64,000 nt of DNA from Cyanobacteria bacterium SIG26 (GTDB taxonomy: Bacteria; Cyanobacteriota; Vampirovibrionia; Gastranaerophilales; Gastranaerophilaceae). Position numbers and translations under genes: made by a program. Position 1 is the stretch's first letter; every line of letters starts with the position of its first letter. The stretch lies in assembly GCA_015152555.1 (NCBI GenBank), contig SUTS01000006.1, positions 47,900 to 111,899 of the forward strand, in the 5' to 3' direction. Under the pieces are notes generated by a model, which saw nothing but the letters and a program-made list of their open reading frames with translations, was not told the DNA's origin and did not search any database. Below are positions 52,987-62,015 of this stretch, piece after piece.

Positions 52987-53784
52987 TTAAAAATCTAGTT
53001 TGGTAGCATTCATACATTCGCAAGCTTGTTCAGCCGGAATATTTTCTATCATAGTGAATAATAAAGATTTTAAATTAGCCACATTATTATTAAACACTTC
53101 CATAACCGCTTCATGTGAAACCGGAGGTACATCACCAACTAATCCTGCATCGTAATCAGTAATTAAAGAAATATTAAGTGGGCACATATTCATTTCTTTT
53201 ACCAAGTAAGCTTCAGGGAACGCAGTCATATTAATTACTTCCCAGCCTTGATTTGTAAAGAATGCGGATTCAGCTTTGGTAGAGAATCTTGGTCCATTAA
53301 TTACAACAACAGTACCTTTGTCGTGAATTGTTATACCTAAATTTTTACCTGTTTCAATAGCTAATTTTCTTAACTCAGGGCAATAAGGGTCAGCAGGTGA
53401 CGGGTGTTGAACCACAGGACCTTCAAAGAATGTATTTTTTCTGCCATCTGTCCAATCTACAAATTGGTCACAAATTACAAAATGACCAGGTTCAACGTGT
53501 TTTTGTAAACTGCCTGCAGCACAAGGTGAGATAACTCTTTTACACCCCAACGCTTTCATAGCCCAAACATTTGCTCTAAAATTAACCAAATGCGGAGGGA
53601 TTGAATGGTCTCTGCCGTGGCGTGGCATAAATGCTACTTTATGATTACCTATGGTACCTAAAAATATACTGTCACTTGTTTTACCATAAGGTGTATCAAT
53701 TTTAATTTCTTCGATGTCTTGTAGAAAGCTATAAAAGCCTGAGCCACCAAATACACCGATTGTTGCTTTATTTTGAATTTCCAT
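52987..53784 (-). CDS. mtnP: S-methyl-5'-thioadenosine phosphorylase
   Basis: Splits methylthioadenosine with phosphate, salvaging adenine and methionine. 265 aa. Motifs: GVFGGSGFY, PRHGRDHSIPPHLVNFRAN, VINGPRFSTKAES and NMTAFPEAYLVKEMNM. It heads the yggT/trk operon but the metabolic link is not obvious; its substrate descends from SAM, made by MetK in this window. Confidence 0.95.
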   Translation of the reverse strand: MEIQNKATIGVFGGSGFYSFLQDIEEIKIDTPYGKTSDSIFLGTIGNHKVAFMPRHGRDHSIPPHLVNFRANVWAMKALGCKRVISPCAAGSLQKHVEPGHFVICDQFVDWTDGRKNTFFEGPVVQHPSPADPYCPELRKLAIETGKNLGITIHDKGTVVVINGPRFSTKAESAFFTNQGWEVINMTAFPEAYLVKEMNMCPLNISLITDYDAGLVGDVPPVSHEAVMEVFNNNVANLKSLLFTMIENIPAEQACECMNATKLDF

Positions 53785-53985
53785 AATTATTTCCTCTCAT
53801 TATAATAAGTCTGTTTAACAAACATAGACTACCATAAAATTGTTGTTATAACAACTTTATTAATACTACTTAATATTACCCGCCTGTAAAAGAAATATAG
53901 GACAGGTGTGTAATACAAATACATATTATTATTACGTTTAATATAATTAATCTTTTTCATACTTCCAGCTATTCTTAATTCCAAC
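53785..53985 (+). ncRNA. Candidate small RNA upstream of a plus-strand terminator
   Basis: About 200 nt of non-coding AT-rich sequence with no ATG on the plus strand, but ending in a strong plus-oriented terminator at 53986-54010 for which no upstream plus gene exists (mtnP is on the minus strand). It includes CCTGT...ACAGG at about 53885-53910, able to form a stem. Boundaries are uncertain; the 5' end is a guess. Confidence 0.25.
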
Positions 53986-54010
53986 GAGCCTGATTTCAGG
54001 CTCTTTTTTT
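53986..54010 (+). terminator. Plus-strand terminator without an upstream gene
   Basis: GAGCCTG at 53986-53992, loop ATTT, CAGGCTC at 53997-54003, then seven T. There is no U tract on the minus strand, so a plus-strand transcript must end here. Confidence 0.8.
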
Positions 54011-54493
54011 ATTATATGCCTTCTTCATTGAAATAGGGATAGGGGTTACGGTATCAAGCCCTCACCTCGTCATTCCCGAACCTGCGGTTCGAGAATTCAG
54101 AGCTTAATCAATATTGTTGGGGTAGAAACCCCAACTTACGAGTTAGAAAAGCACTTAGGTGTACAAAAGTTAAACATAAAGAGGCGGAGCCGCAGGCTCC
54201 GCCTCTTAGTTGATAATTCGTAATTCAGAGGTTTTTCTAATGTTGTCATTCTGAGGGCTTTAATCCGAAGAATCTCTTACAATTCCGTCATTCTGAACCC
54301 TTTATGGGTGAAGAATCTCCTTAAAATTTAACACCCGAGCACAAAATAGTCGATGAATAATCACTGGCTTTTACAATGGGGTGTGCTTCAATTTTTCTTT
54401 CCATTTTAACTATAAACCATAACCCGAATTAATTGCAAGCATAAAAGTTTGTTTGTTGGGCATATTTGCCCAACAAATGTAGGTCTTGCCTCT
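54011..54493. repeat. Repeat-rich intergenic region with several palindromes
   Basis: Hairpins: CGAACC-TGC-GGTTCG at 54078-54092; GTTGGGG...CCCCAAC at 54116-54135; GAGGCGGAGCC-GCA-complement at 54181-54205; TTTGTTGGGC...GCCCAACAAA at 54452-54477 (may end the pilin gene on the minus strand). Two copies of the TCATTCTGA...GAAGAATCTC unit lie at 54245-54278 and 54287-54321. No ORF with coding character. I see no transposase remnant. Confidence 0.7.
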
Positions 54494-55264
54494 TTATTTT
54501 GAGCTACTCAAAACATATTTTGCCGCGTTTGTCATTGGTTCAACCGTACTATCATATACAATAACAGGGAAAATATCTGTAATATCATTATTTTTAACAA
54601 CACACGGTTTATCTGGTTCAGGTTTTGTTTGAACCCCATCTGAACATTGAACCTCTTTGTTTGGTCCATTTATCCCATTTACATCAATATATACTAAACA
54701 ACAGTTTAAAAATCTTTCATCAGATGACAACTTTGCTGATATACTTTCACCTAAAGTGAGGGTACAAAACCCCTCTGCTGGGCCAAGAGGCATCGTTAAC
54801 GTTGAGCCATCTGAAAGTTTTGCCACGAAAGCCGACCCCCAGTCCCCATCTGTATAAGAAATAAAACTGTCACGTCCATTTTTCTCATATTCTTTCATTG
54901 TCTCGCTAGCGAACTCTTCAATTGTAGCTCCCGCCAATGATCCGTACATCATTGATTCAAAAGTGCGAATTTCTTCGGGATTATGAGATAGCAAGTTAGA
55001 AGTACCACTCATTAGCGAAAAATCCCAACCATAATTTGCGACATTAGAACGTACAGCTTGGTTCAAAGTTGATAATGTCTTTTTAAATTGAGCTCTGAAT
55101 TTTGCACTATTTGTATTAGTGATTAGGGTTGGAATTGTCATCGCCGCAACAACACCTATAATACCTAAAGTAATCAACACTTCTGCAAGCGTAAAACCTA
55201 ATCTGGGAGAGTGTTTAGAGGCTACCCCTTCCCCTAAATGCTTGCTATTATTGAATTTCACCAT
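54494..55264 (-). CDS. Type IV pilin-like protein (class III signal)
   Basis: 256 aa. After an unusually long 22-residue basic leader (MVKFNNSKHLGEGVASKHSP...) comes GFTLAEVLITLGIIGVVAAM with cleavage after Gly and Glu at +5, then the assembly helix. The ectodomain (about 230 aa) has a Cys-containing C-terminal part (FCTLTLGES, LNCCLVYIDVNG, VQCSDGVQTKPEPDKPC). Pilin/pseudopilin subunit of a type IV pilus or secretion system inferred. GAGGAG before the ATG and a TATAAT box about 34 nt upstream; thus leadered, unlike others here. Confidence 0.82.
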   Translation of the reverse strand: MVKFNNSKHLGEGVASKHSPRLGFTLAEVLITLGIIGVVAAMTIPTLITNTNSAKFRAQFKKTLSTLNQAVRSNVANYGWDFSLMSGTSNLLSHNPEEIRTFESMMYGSLAGATIEEFASETMKEYEKNGRDSFISYTDGDWGSAFVAKLSDGSTLTMPLGPAEGFCTLTLGESISAKLSSDERFLNCCLVYIDVNGINGPNKEVQCSDGVQTKPEPDKPCVVKNNDITDIFPVIVYDSTVEPMTNAAKYVLSSSK

Positions 55265-55434
55265 ATTTTATCTCCTCTATCATTCTTAATTCACATATTA
55301 ATTATAACCCATCTTTTGGATTAGGTAAACCGGTTCATATAAATTAATATTCTTGTTTTAAATATTAACTTATGCTAACTATTTAACAATATATGAAAAT
55401 TGTGTTATTATACTCTTAAAGGGAGATGTTAATT

Positions 55435-56112
55435 ATGAAAAATAAAGTTTTAAGTGTTATATTGATGTTATTTTTTGTGGCTCAAATGTCTGTTGCCGCT
55501 CCGTTTAGCGGAAACGCTAAAACAAAAAGAATTCCTGCAGGGACTAAGCTCGAATTAAAAATGATGGATTCGATTGATACAACGTCCGCAGCAAAAGGCA
55601 ACTCTTTTTCTGCTATGTTGATTACAGACCAAACAACTGATGATGAAGTGATTTTACCTTCAGGTTCAATAATCAGAGGTGATATCTTGTCAATCTCTCA
55701 ACCTAAAAGAATGTCGAAAGGTGCAGTTTTATATTTAAATTTTGATCATGTCGTTACTCCAAATGGGCGTCAACTTCCTTTGACTTTAAATGTTGTTGGA
55801 CGTTCCGATATGACTTTTGATGGTGGGATAACTACAACTAAAGGCTATCTAGATGCTTGGAAACAAACTTGTACAAAATCCGGCGATATTACTAAAAATT
55901 CAATTGAATGGGGTGAAGATATTGCTAAAGATTCCGGTTGGAAATATGTTTCTGTTCCTGTAAGTGCTGTCGGTGGCGCTGTTGGAACTGCAGGTTATTT
56001 TGTTTATGGAAGTATCGCCGATATGATTAAAAAAGGAAAACACGTTGTTATAAATAAAGGCGAAATCCTTCATGTGATTTTAGTCGATCCGATTGATGTA
56101 CCTGTCATTTAG
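55435..56112 (+). CDS. Secreted protein of unknown function
   Basis: 225 aa. Signal peptide (KVLSVILMLFFVAQMSVAA). The mature part (IPAGTKLELKMMDSIDTTSA, EVILPSGSIIRGDIL, GAVLYLNFDHVVTPNGRQL) is beta-rich, resembling VirB10/TrbI-like or OB-type strands; a hydrophobic glycine segment (VGGAVGTAGYFVYGSIADM) follows, then a conserved-looking KGEILHVILVDPID end. I cannot name a function. Start at 55435 (MKNK) because GGGAG lies 9 nt before; an ATG at 55426 is next to that site. Operon with the TPR gene (8-nt gap). Confidence 0.75.
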   Translation: MKNKVLSVILMLFFVAQMSVAAPFSGNAKTKRIPAGTKLELKMMDSIDTTSAAKGNSFSAMLITDQTTDDEVILPSGSIIRGDILSISQPKRMSKGAVLYLNFDHVVTPNGRQLPLTLNVVGRSDMTFDGGITTTKGYLDAWKQTCTKSGDITKNSIEWGEDIAKDSGWKYVSVPVSAVGGAVGTAGYFVYGSIADMIKKGKHVVINKGEILHVILVDPIDVPVI

Positions 56113-56120
56113 GGGCAAAA

Positions 56121-57041
56121 ATGTCTAAGCTTGATAAGATTGAAGAATTACAACAAATTGTAAAAAATGATAGTTCAAATGCGCAAGCTCGTCGTCAATT
56201 AGCGGTCCTGCTTATGGATGCTGGGTTTAATGAGGAAGCTTTACAACATTTGTTATATTTGTCGAAGGTATCTTCTTTTGATGATGGAATATTTTATAAC
56301 TTGGGTATTGTATATGAAAAATTACGCAAGTTTGATAAAGCTAAAGATTCATATATAAAAGCGATTGAACTTGCTCCGGAATCATACGATGCTATATATA
56401 ATCTTGGGCTAGTATATACTGAATTAAAAGAATATGATGACGCGATTAATGCTTTTAATCAAATCTTAGAAGTTGATCCTGAAGATTCTAACACTTATTT
56501 TAATTTAGGACTTGTTTATTTTAAAAAGAAAAATTTTGTACAAGCTATGGAAAATTTCCAAAAAACGGTTGATTTAAACCAAGACGATTTATATGCGCAT
56601 TTTTATATTGGTAATATTTATAAAGAATTCGGGGATTTAGACAACGCAAAAGATAAATTTAATAGGGTTTTAGAGTTGTCACCCGATTATAGTTGGGCAT
56701 ATTATAATTTGGCCGTTATTGATTATGAACAAGGAAATATTGAATCCGCTATAGATAATCTTAATAAAACTATTGAAATGAATCCGATTGATGTGGATGC
56801 TTATAAAATCTTGACTAAAATACTTATTGCTAATGGTTATAAAATTGATGCGTGTGATTTGATTCAACAGGCTTTGACTAATTGTGAGGAGTCAGGCGAT
56901 TTATACTATCTTGCTGCAAAAATTTATCAGCAAGTTGATGATCAGAATAATTATTCGTATTATCTTAATGAAGCCGCTAAAAATTCTCAAACTTTGTCTG
57001 TATCAGTTTCAAAAATAAAAAAAGAATTAAGCGCGTTATAA
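56121..57041 (+). CDS. TPR-repeat protein
   Basis: 306 aa. About seven tetratricopeptide repeats in residues 35-275, such as DGIFYNLGIVYEKLRKFDKA and DDLYAHFYIGNIYKEFGDL, with canonical W/L/G/Y/A spacing of 34 residues. No signal peptide. Such proteins act as scaffolds; the partner is unknown, although the upstream secreted protein is in the same operon. AGGGG before the start. Confidence 0.88.
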   Translation: MSKLDKIEELQQIVKNDSSNAQARRQLAVLLMDAGFNEEALQHLLYLSKVSSFDDGIFYNLGIVYEKLRKFDKAKDSYIKAIELAPESYDAIYNLGLVYTELKEYDDAINAFNQILEVDPEDSNTYFNLGLVYFKKKNFVQAMENFQKTVDLNQDDLYAHFYIGNIYKEFGDLDNAKDKFNRVLELSPDYSWAYYNLAVIDYEQGNIESAIDNLNKTIEMNPIDVDAYKILTKILIANGYKIDACDLIQQALTNCEESGDLYYLAAKIYQQVDDQNNYSYYLNEAAKNSQTLSVSVSKIKKELSAL

Positions 57042-57104
57042 TAAATTTATTTTATATTTTTGTGATAAAATAAGGGCATTGAATAGAAATGAGGATTAAT
57101 TGTT

Positions 57105-58841
57105 ATGAAAATGTCTAATTTATTTGTGCAAACTTTAAGAGAATTCCCTTCGGATGCAGAAGTTATTTCTCATAAAATGCTTGCAAGAGCCGGTTATATT
57201 CGCAAACTTACATCAGGTGTTTATAATTATTTACCTTTAATGTGGCGAGTTTTAAGAAAAGTTGAAACCATTGTTAGGGATGAGATGGATAAAGCTGGGG
57301 CTCAAGAATTATTGATGCCATTTGTTCAACCAAAAGAATTATGGATGGAATCAGGCCGTTGGGAAGCTTATGGTAAAGAATTAATGAGATTGACAGATAG
57401 ACATAATCGTGAAATGTGCTTAGGGCCGACTCACGAAGAAATTATAACAGCTATTGCTCGTGATGTCTTAAAATCATACAAACAATTGCCTACTAATTTA
57501 TATCAAATACAATCAAAATTTAGAGATGAAGTAAGACCAAGATTTGGTTTATTAAGAGGTCGTGAGTTTATTATGAAAGATGCATATAGTTTTGCGACTT
57601 CTCAAGAAGATTTAGAAAAAGAATATAAAAATATGGCACAAGCTTATACAAATATTTTCAAAAGATGTGGACTTGATACAAAAATGGTACAATCTGATTC
57701 AGGAGCAATTGGTGGTAGTGTTTCTCACGAATTTATGGTTATAACTGATACCGATGCCGGTGAAAACGATGTATTCTATTGCGAATGCGATTACGCTGCT
57801 AATTCAAATCACGCCGTATCAAATTTACCTGATGCTGTTGTTGACGGAAGTAATTTTTTTGATACAGCTAAAGTTATTGATACTCCTTCAACTCATACTA
57901 TTGAACAATTAGCTGAGTTTTTAAGTATTCCATCAACAATTATTCTAAAATCACTTGTTTATATTGTTGATAAGAAACCGGTTATCGCATTAATTCGTGC
58001 AGACAAAACCGTTGAAGAAACTAAGTTGATGAATGCTGTTGGTGGTATGGATATCAGAATCGCAACATCAGCAGAAATCGAAGAATTGATGCAACAAAAC
58101 GGTTTTGATGCTGTCCCTGGATTTATTGGTCCTAAAGGAATAAAAAATATTACGATAATTGCAGATAATACAGTTAAAAATATGAAAAATTTTGTAGTTG
58201 GTGTTAACCAAACTGATAAACACATGGTTGGAGCAAATCTTTCTGACTTAGATATCAGTGATTTGAAATATGAAGATTTACGTCTTGTTGAAGCCGGTGA
58301 ATACTGTCCTCAATGTGGTAAGTCATTAAAAGTTACTCGCGGAATCGAGGTTGGTAATATATTTCAACTTGGTACAAAATATTCTAAACCAATGAATGCT
58401 GTTTATTTGGATGCTGATGGTAAGGCAAAACCTTATATTATGGGTTGTTATGGTATAGGAATTTCAAGAACGGCAGCGGCTGCAGTTGAAGCTCATCATG
58501 ATGAATGGGGTATAAAATGGCCTTTAGCTATTGCACCTTATCATGCAATTGTTATACCGGTAAGTACAAAAGATGAGACTCAATTGAAGGTGGCAACTGA
58601 ACTTTATGAAAAATTACTTTCAAATGGTGTTGAAGTAGTTATTGATGATAGAGATGAAAGACCTGGCGTTAAATTTAAAGATGCTGATTTAATAGGTTTT
58701 CCATTCAAAATTACGGTTGGAAAAACAATTTCTGAAGGCTTAGTAGAATTTGTAGTAAGAGAAGATGGTGAGAAAATTCAATTAACTCCGGATGAAGCTG
58801 TACAAGTTATTGTAGAAGCTGTTAAGAGAAATCAAGCATAA
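57105..58841 (+). CDS. proS: Prolyl-tRNA synthetase
   Basis: Class II synthetase, 578 aa, bacterial type with an inserted editing domain (about 225-390, between motifs 2 and 3, including IPSTIILKSLVYIVDKKPVI). Class II motif 1 region YLPLMWRVLRKVE, motif 2 FRDEVRPRFGLLRGREFIMK, motif 3 GCYGIGISRTAAAAVE. GAGGA lies upstream of the ATG at 57105. No T-box. Terminator follows. Confidence 0.97.
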   Translation: MKMSNLFVQTLREFPSDAEVISHKMLARAGYIRKLTSGVYNYLPLMWRVLRKVETIVRDEMDKAGAQELLMPFVQPKELWMESGRWEAYGKELMRLTDRHNREMCLGPTHEEIITAIARDVLKSYKQLPTNLYQIQSKFRDEVRPRFGLLRGREFIMKDAYSFATSQEDLEKEYKNMAQAYTNIFKRCGLDTKMVQSDSGAIGGSVSHEFMVITDTDAGENDVFYCECDYAANSNHAVSNLPDAVVDGSNFFDTAKVIDTPSTHTIEQLAEFLSIPSTIILKSLVYIVDKKPVIALIRADKTVEETKLMNAVGGMDIRIATSAEIEELMQQNGFDAVPGFIGPKGIKNITIIADNTVKNMKNFVVGVNQTDKHMVGANLSDLDISDLKYEDLRLVEAGEYCPQCGKSLKVTRGIEVGNIFQLGTKYSKPMNAVYLDADGKAKPYIMGCYGIGISRTAAAAVEAHHDEWGIKWPLAIAPYHAIVIPVSTKDETQLKVATELYEKLLSNGVEVVIDDRDERPGVKFKDADLIGFPFKITVGKTISEGLVEFVVREDGEKIQLTPDEAVQVIVEAVKRNQA

Positions 58842-58855
58842 TCGTTTTAAATAAT

Positions 58856-58888
58856 AAAAAAGCGACTCATTTCAGAGTCGCTTTTTTG
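58856..58888. terminator. Bidirectional terminator between proS and thrS
   Basis: AAAAAAGCGACTC at 58856-58868, loop ATTTCA, GAGTCGCTTTTTT at 58875-58887. Confidence 0.9.
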
Positions 58889-58912
58889 TGTAATAATTAC
58901 CTAATTACCTAA

Positions 58913-60712
58913 TTAACTATTTTTAGTTGCAAAAGATTCATTAGCTCGAGTTTTTGTTTCAGCAACGATTTTTTCAATAAACTCGTCGACTGTAAATACG
59001 CCAACTTGTCCGATACCACGAGCTCTTACTGCAACTGAGTTAGCTTCAATTTCTTTGTCTCCGATTACACAAACATAAGGGATTTTTTTATCCTGTAAAC
59101 TTTCTCTTATCTTGTAATTCATAGATTCAGAACGATCATCAAGATTTACTCTAATACCTGCTTGTCTCATTTTATTGTAAACCGTTTGCGCAAAATCTGC
59201 GTGTTTTTCATTTGATATCGGAACAATATTTACTTGAGTTGGAGCAAGCCATGTTGGGAACGCGCCTGCATAATGTTCTATTAAAATTCCGTGGAATCGT
59301 TCCATTGAACCGAAAATTACACGGTGTAACATTAATGGAGTTTTTAATTGTCCATCTTTGTCTTGATATTTAATATCAAATCTTGCAGGTAGGTTAAAAT
59401 CTAATTGAATAGTAGCACATTGCCAAGTTCTACCAATAGCGTCTTTAATTTTAAAGTCGATTTTTGGACCATAGAATGCGCCATCACCTTCATTTATTTC
59501 GTAAACCATACCTCTACGTTCCATAGCTTCTTTTAAACCGGCTTCTGCTTTATCCCAGTTTTCGATTTCACCGACAAAACTTTCAGGTCTTGTTGATAAT
59601 TCAACTTCAAATTTCATATTAAATATTGCCATTGTATCAGCTACAAAATCAATAATTGCATTGATTTCATCAACTAGTTGTTCAGGAGTACAGAAGATAT
59701 GTGCATCATCTTGAGTGAAGCCTTGAACACGAGTTAAACCTGATAATGCACCTGATTTTTCTTTACGGTAAACGGTACCAAGTTCGGCCATTCTCAAAGG
59801 TAAAGAACGATATGAATATCTGTTTGCTTGGTAAATTAAAATATGGAACGGGCAGTTCATTGGTTTTACAACAAATTGATCATCAGATTCATCATCTTTT
59901 TGAACAAAGAACATATTTTCTTTGTAGTGATCCATGTGACCTGAGATTTCCCATAACTTTGATTTAGCGATTTGTGGAGTTTGTACAATTACATAACCAC
60001 GTTTTCTATGTTCTTCTCTCCAATAATTTTCAATTTGTTCTCTTACGACACCTAGGTTTGGATGCCATAAAACAAGCCCGCCGCCTAATTCTTCTCTTGT
60101 TGAGAATAAATCTAGTTTTGTACCAAGTTTTCTATGATCACGTTTTTCAGCTTCTTCAATAAAAGTTAAGTAAGCTTGTAAATCTTCTTTATTCCAGTAT
60201 GCAGTCGCATAAATACGTTGTAGCATTTTATTGTTTTCGTTACCACGCCAGTAAGCCCCTGCAACTTTTAATAATTTAATAGCATTTGCTTTAATATATG
60301 ATGTATTTGGAAGGTGAGGACCTGCACAAAGATCGTTAAATAAAGCATTACCGTCTTTGTCTTTTGTGATGAACAAAGTTGGATTATCATTTTTGTGTTC
60401 TTCTAATAATTCTGCTTTGTAAATTTCGCCTTCTTTTTTAAATTCTTCAATTTGAGCTTCAACATCAGGGATTTCATATCTTTCGAATGTTAAATTCTGC
60501 TTGATAATTTCTTTCATTTTTTCTTCAATTTTAACTAAATCTTCAGCAGTAAATGCGTGTCCATCAGTTAAATCAAAGTCATAATAAAAGCCATCTGCGG
60601 TAGCCGGCCCGATCGCTAACTTTGCTGATGGGAATAGGCTTTGTACAGCTTGTGCCATAATGTGTGATGTTGAGTGTCTAAGAATAGACAAAGTTTCGTT
60701 GTTCTTTTCCAT
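58913..60712 (-). CDS. thrS: Threonyl-tRNA synthetase lacking the TGS domain
   Basis: Class II synthetase, 599 aa. It begins directly with the editing domain: HSTSHIMAQAV (HxxxH zinc site) near residue 13 and CAGPHLPNT, without the N-terminal TGS domain of about 60 aa present in E. coli ThrS (642 aa). The catalytic core is complete: motif 2 RMAELGTVYRKEKSGALSGL, MNCPFH, and LHRVIFGSMERF. The start is set by a short spacing: no strong Shine-Dalgarno (AAGGA is 15 nt away). Upstream 60713-60851 carries a short CCC-TTC-GGG hairpin but no T-box. Confidence 0.95.
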   Translation of the reverse strand: MEKNNETLSILRHSTSHIMAQAVQSLFPSAKLAIGPATADGFYYDFDLTDGHAFTAEDLVKIEEKMKEIIKQNLTFERYEIPDVEAQIEEFKKEGEIYKAELLEEHKNDNPTLFITKDKDGNALFNDLCAGPHLPNTSYIKANAIKLLKVAGAYWRGNENNKMLQRIYATAYWNKEDLQAYLTFIEEAEKRDHRKLGTKLDLFSTREELGGGLVLWHPNLGVVREQIENYWREEHRKRGYVIVQTPQIAKSKLWEISGHMDHYKENMFFVQKDDESDDQFVVKPMNCPFHILIYQANRYSYRSLPLRMAELGTVYRKEKSGALSGLTRVQGFTQDDAHIFCTPEQLVDEINAIIDFVADTMAIFNMKFEVELSTRPESFVGEIENWDKAEAGLKEAMERRGMVYEINEGDGAFYGPKIDFKIKDAIGRTWQCATIQLDFNLPARFDIKYQDKDGQLKTPLMLHRVIFGSMERFHGILIEHYAGAFPTWLAPTQVNIVPISNEKHADFAQTVYNKMRQAGIRVNLDDRSESMNYKIRESLQDKKIPYVCVIGDKEIEANSVAVRARGIGQVGVFTVDEFIEKIVAETKTRANESFATKNS

Positions 60713-60851
60713 ATTTCATCTTTCTATCCTTTTAGGGTAAATTATTCTGATATATAAAAACGTTCATATATCCAAAAATACCCGAAGGGCGGATCCCCCT
60801 AACTATAACTTACTTGATTATTATAAAACAAAAAGAAAACAGGGCAAATAT

Positions 60852-62015
60852 TTAAGAATTAATAATACTATCAGCAACAACAAACCCTGTTGACCAACAA
60901 TTTTGCAAATTAAAGCCTCCACAAAAACCGTCAATATCAAGAACTTCACCACAAAAATATAAATTTTTGATATCTTTTGATTCAAGTGTTTTAGAATTTA
61001 TACATTTTAAATTTACTCCTCCGCAGGTTACAACTTCTCCATCTGCAACTTTACCGGTTATAGTAACTTTAAAATCAAGTAACATCGACATGATTAAATC
61101 TCGAGATTTACCATTAATTTTATGACAAGGCGTGTCTTGAGCAATATTTAATCCTTGCAATATGTAGCCAGCTAACGATTTTGGAATAAATTGAGCTATT
61201 AAATTTTTAATTTCTTTGTGAGGGTTTTTGTTTAAATATTCCTGTAAATTTATATCGCCAATAAGTTTTATTGAAATAGTGTATGGGAATGAATGTCTTG
61301 CATTAACGGATGATAATTTGTATATCACAGGACCGGATAATCCTTTATGAGTAAACAAAATATCTCCGATAAAAATATCTTTTCCAGATTTTAATTGTAC
61401 ATTATTGACTTTTACACCAGCTAATTCAATGAAATTTTCTTTAGTAATTAACCCAACTAAAGCTTGTGTAGGTTCAATTATATCAATTCCTAATTTGTTG
61501 ATAAATGCAAAGTCCGAATGGCCGCCTGTAGCTATAATAACCTTATCAAATAAATACTTTGCCTTGTTGCTTTCAAGTTTAAATGCATTATTTATAGGAG
61601 TAATTCCAATTACATTTTCATTGATAAATTTTACCGTTTTTAATGATTGTAATAATTTTATTTGTACATCTTTTGCAGAATTTGACACGGGAAATATTCT
61701 GTTATCTTCTTGGGTATAAGTGTTAATCCCAATATTGTTGAAAAATGCTAAAGTTTCTTGAGTTCCAAATTTAGAAAATATCGAATATAAAAATTTTTCT
61801 CCTCGAGGATAATTTTTAGCAAGATTTTTTATATCGAATTCAGCATGAGCCAAATTACAACGCCCACCGCCGGTTGGTAATATTGTTCTTAGATATTTCC
61901 CTCTGTCAAAAAGAGTTACGTCAAAATCTTTTTGTAAATAATATGCACATATACAACCGGCAGGGCCTGCGCCTATTATTGCTACCGTTTTTTTAGAAGT
62001 CGACTCTTGTGCCAT
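60852..62015 (-). CDS. HI0933/BaiN-like FAD-dependent oxidoreductase
   Basis: 387 aa flavoprotein. VAIIGAGPAGCICAYYL is the FAD-binding dinucleotide fold; LPTGGGRCNLAHAEFD, VIIATGGHSDFAF and the C-terminal CGEVLDIDGFCGGFNLQNCW are hallmarks of the YhiN/HI0933 family, which includes BaiN, a flavoprotein reported in gut bacterial bile acid reduction. Substrate here unknown. The 3' end of folK, upstream, overlaps its start by 23 nt. Confidence 0.92.
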   Translation of the reverse strand: MAQESTSKKTVAIIGAGPAGCICAYYLQKDFDVTLFDRGKYLRTILPTGGGRCNLAHAEFDIKNLAKNYPRGEKFLYSIFSKFGTQETLAFFNNIGINTYTQEDNRIFPVSNSAKDVQIKLLQSLKTVKFINENVIGITPINNAFKLESNKAKYLFDKVIIATGGHSDFAFINKLGIDIIEPTQALVGLITKENFIELAGVKVNNVQLKSGKDIFIGDILFTHKGLSGPVIYKLSSVNARHSFPYTISIKLIGDINLQEYLNKNPHKEIKNLIAQFIPKSLAGYILQGLNIAQDTPCHKINGKSRDLIMSMLLDFKVTITGKVADGEVVTCGGVNLKCINSKTLESKDIKNLYFCGEVLDIDGFCGGFNLQNCWSTGFVVADSIINS

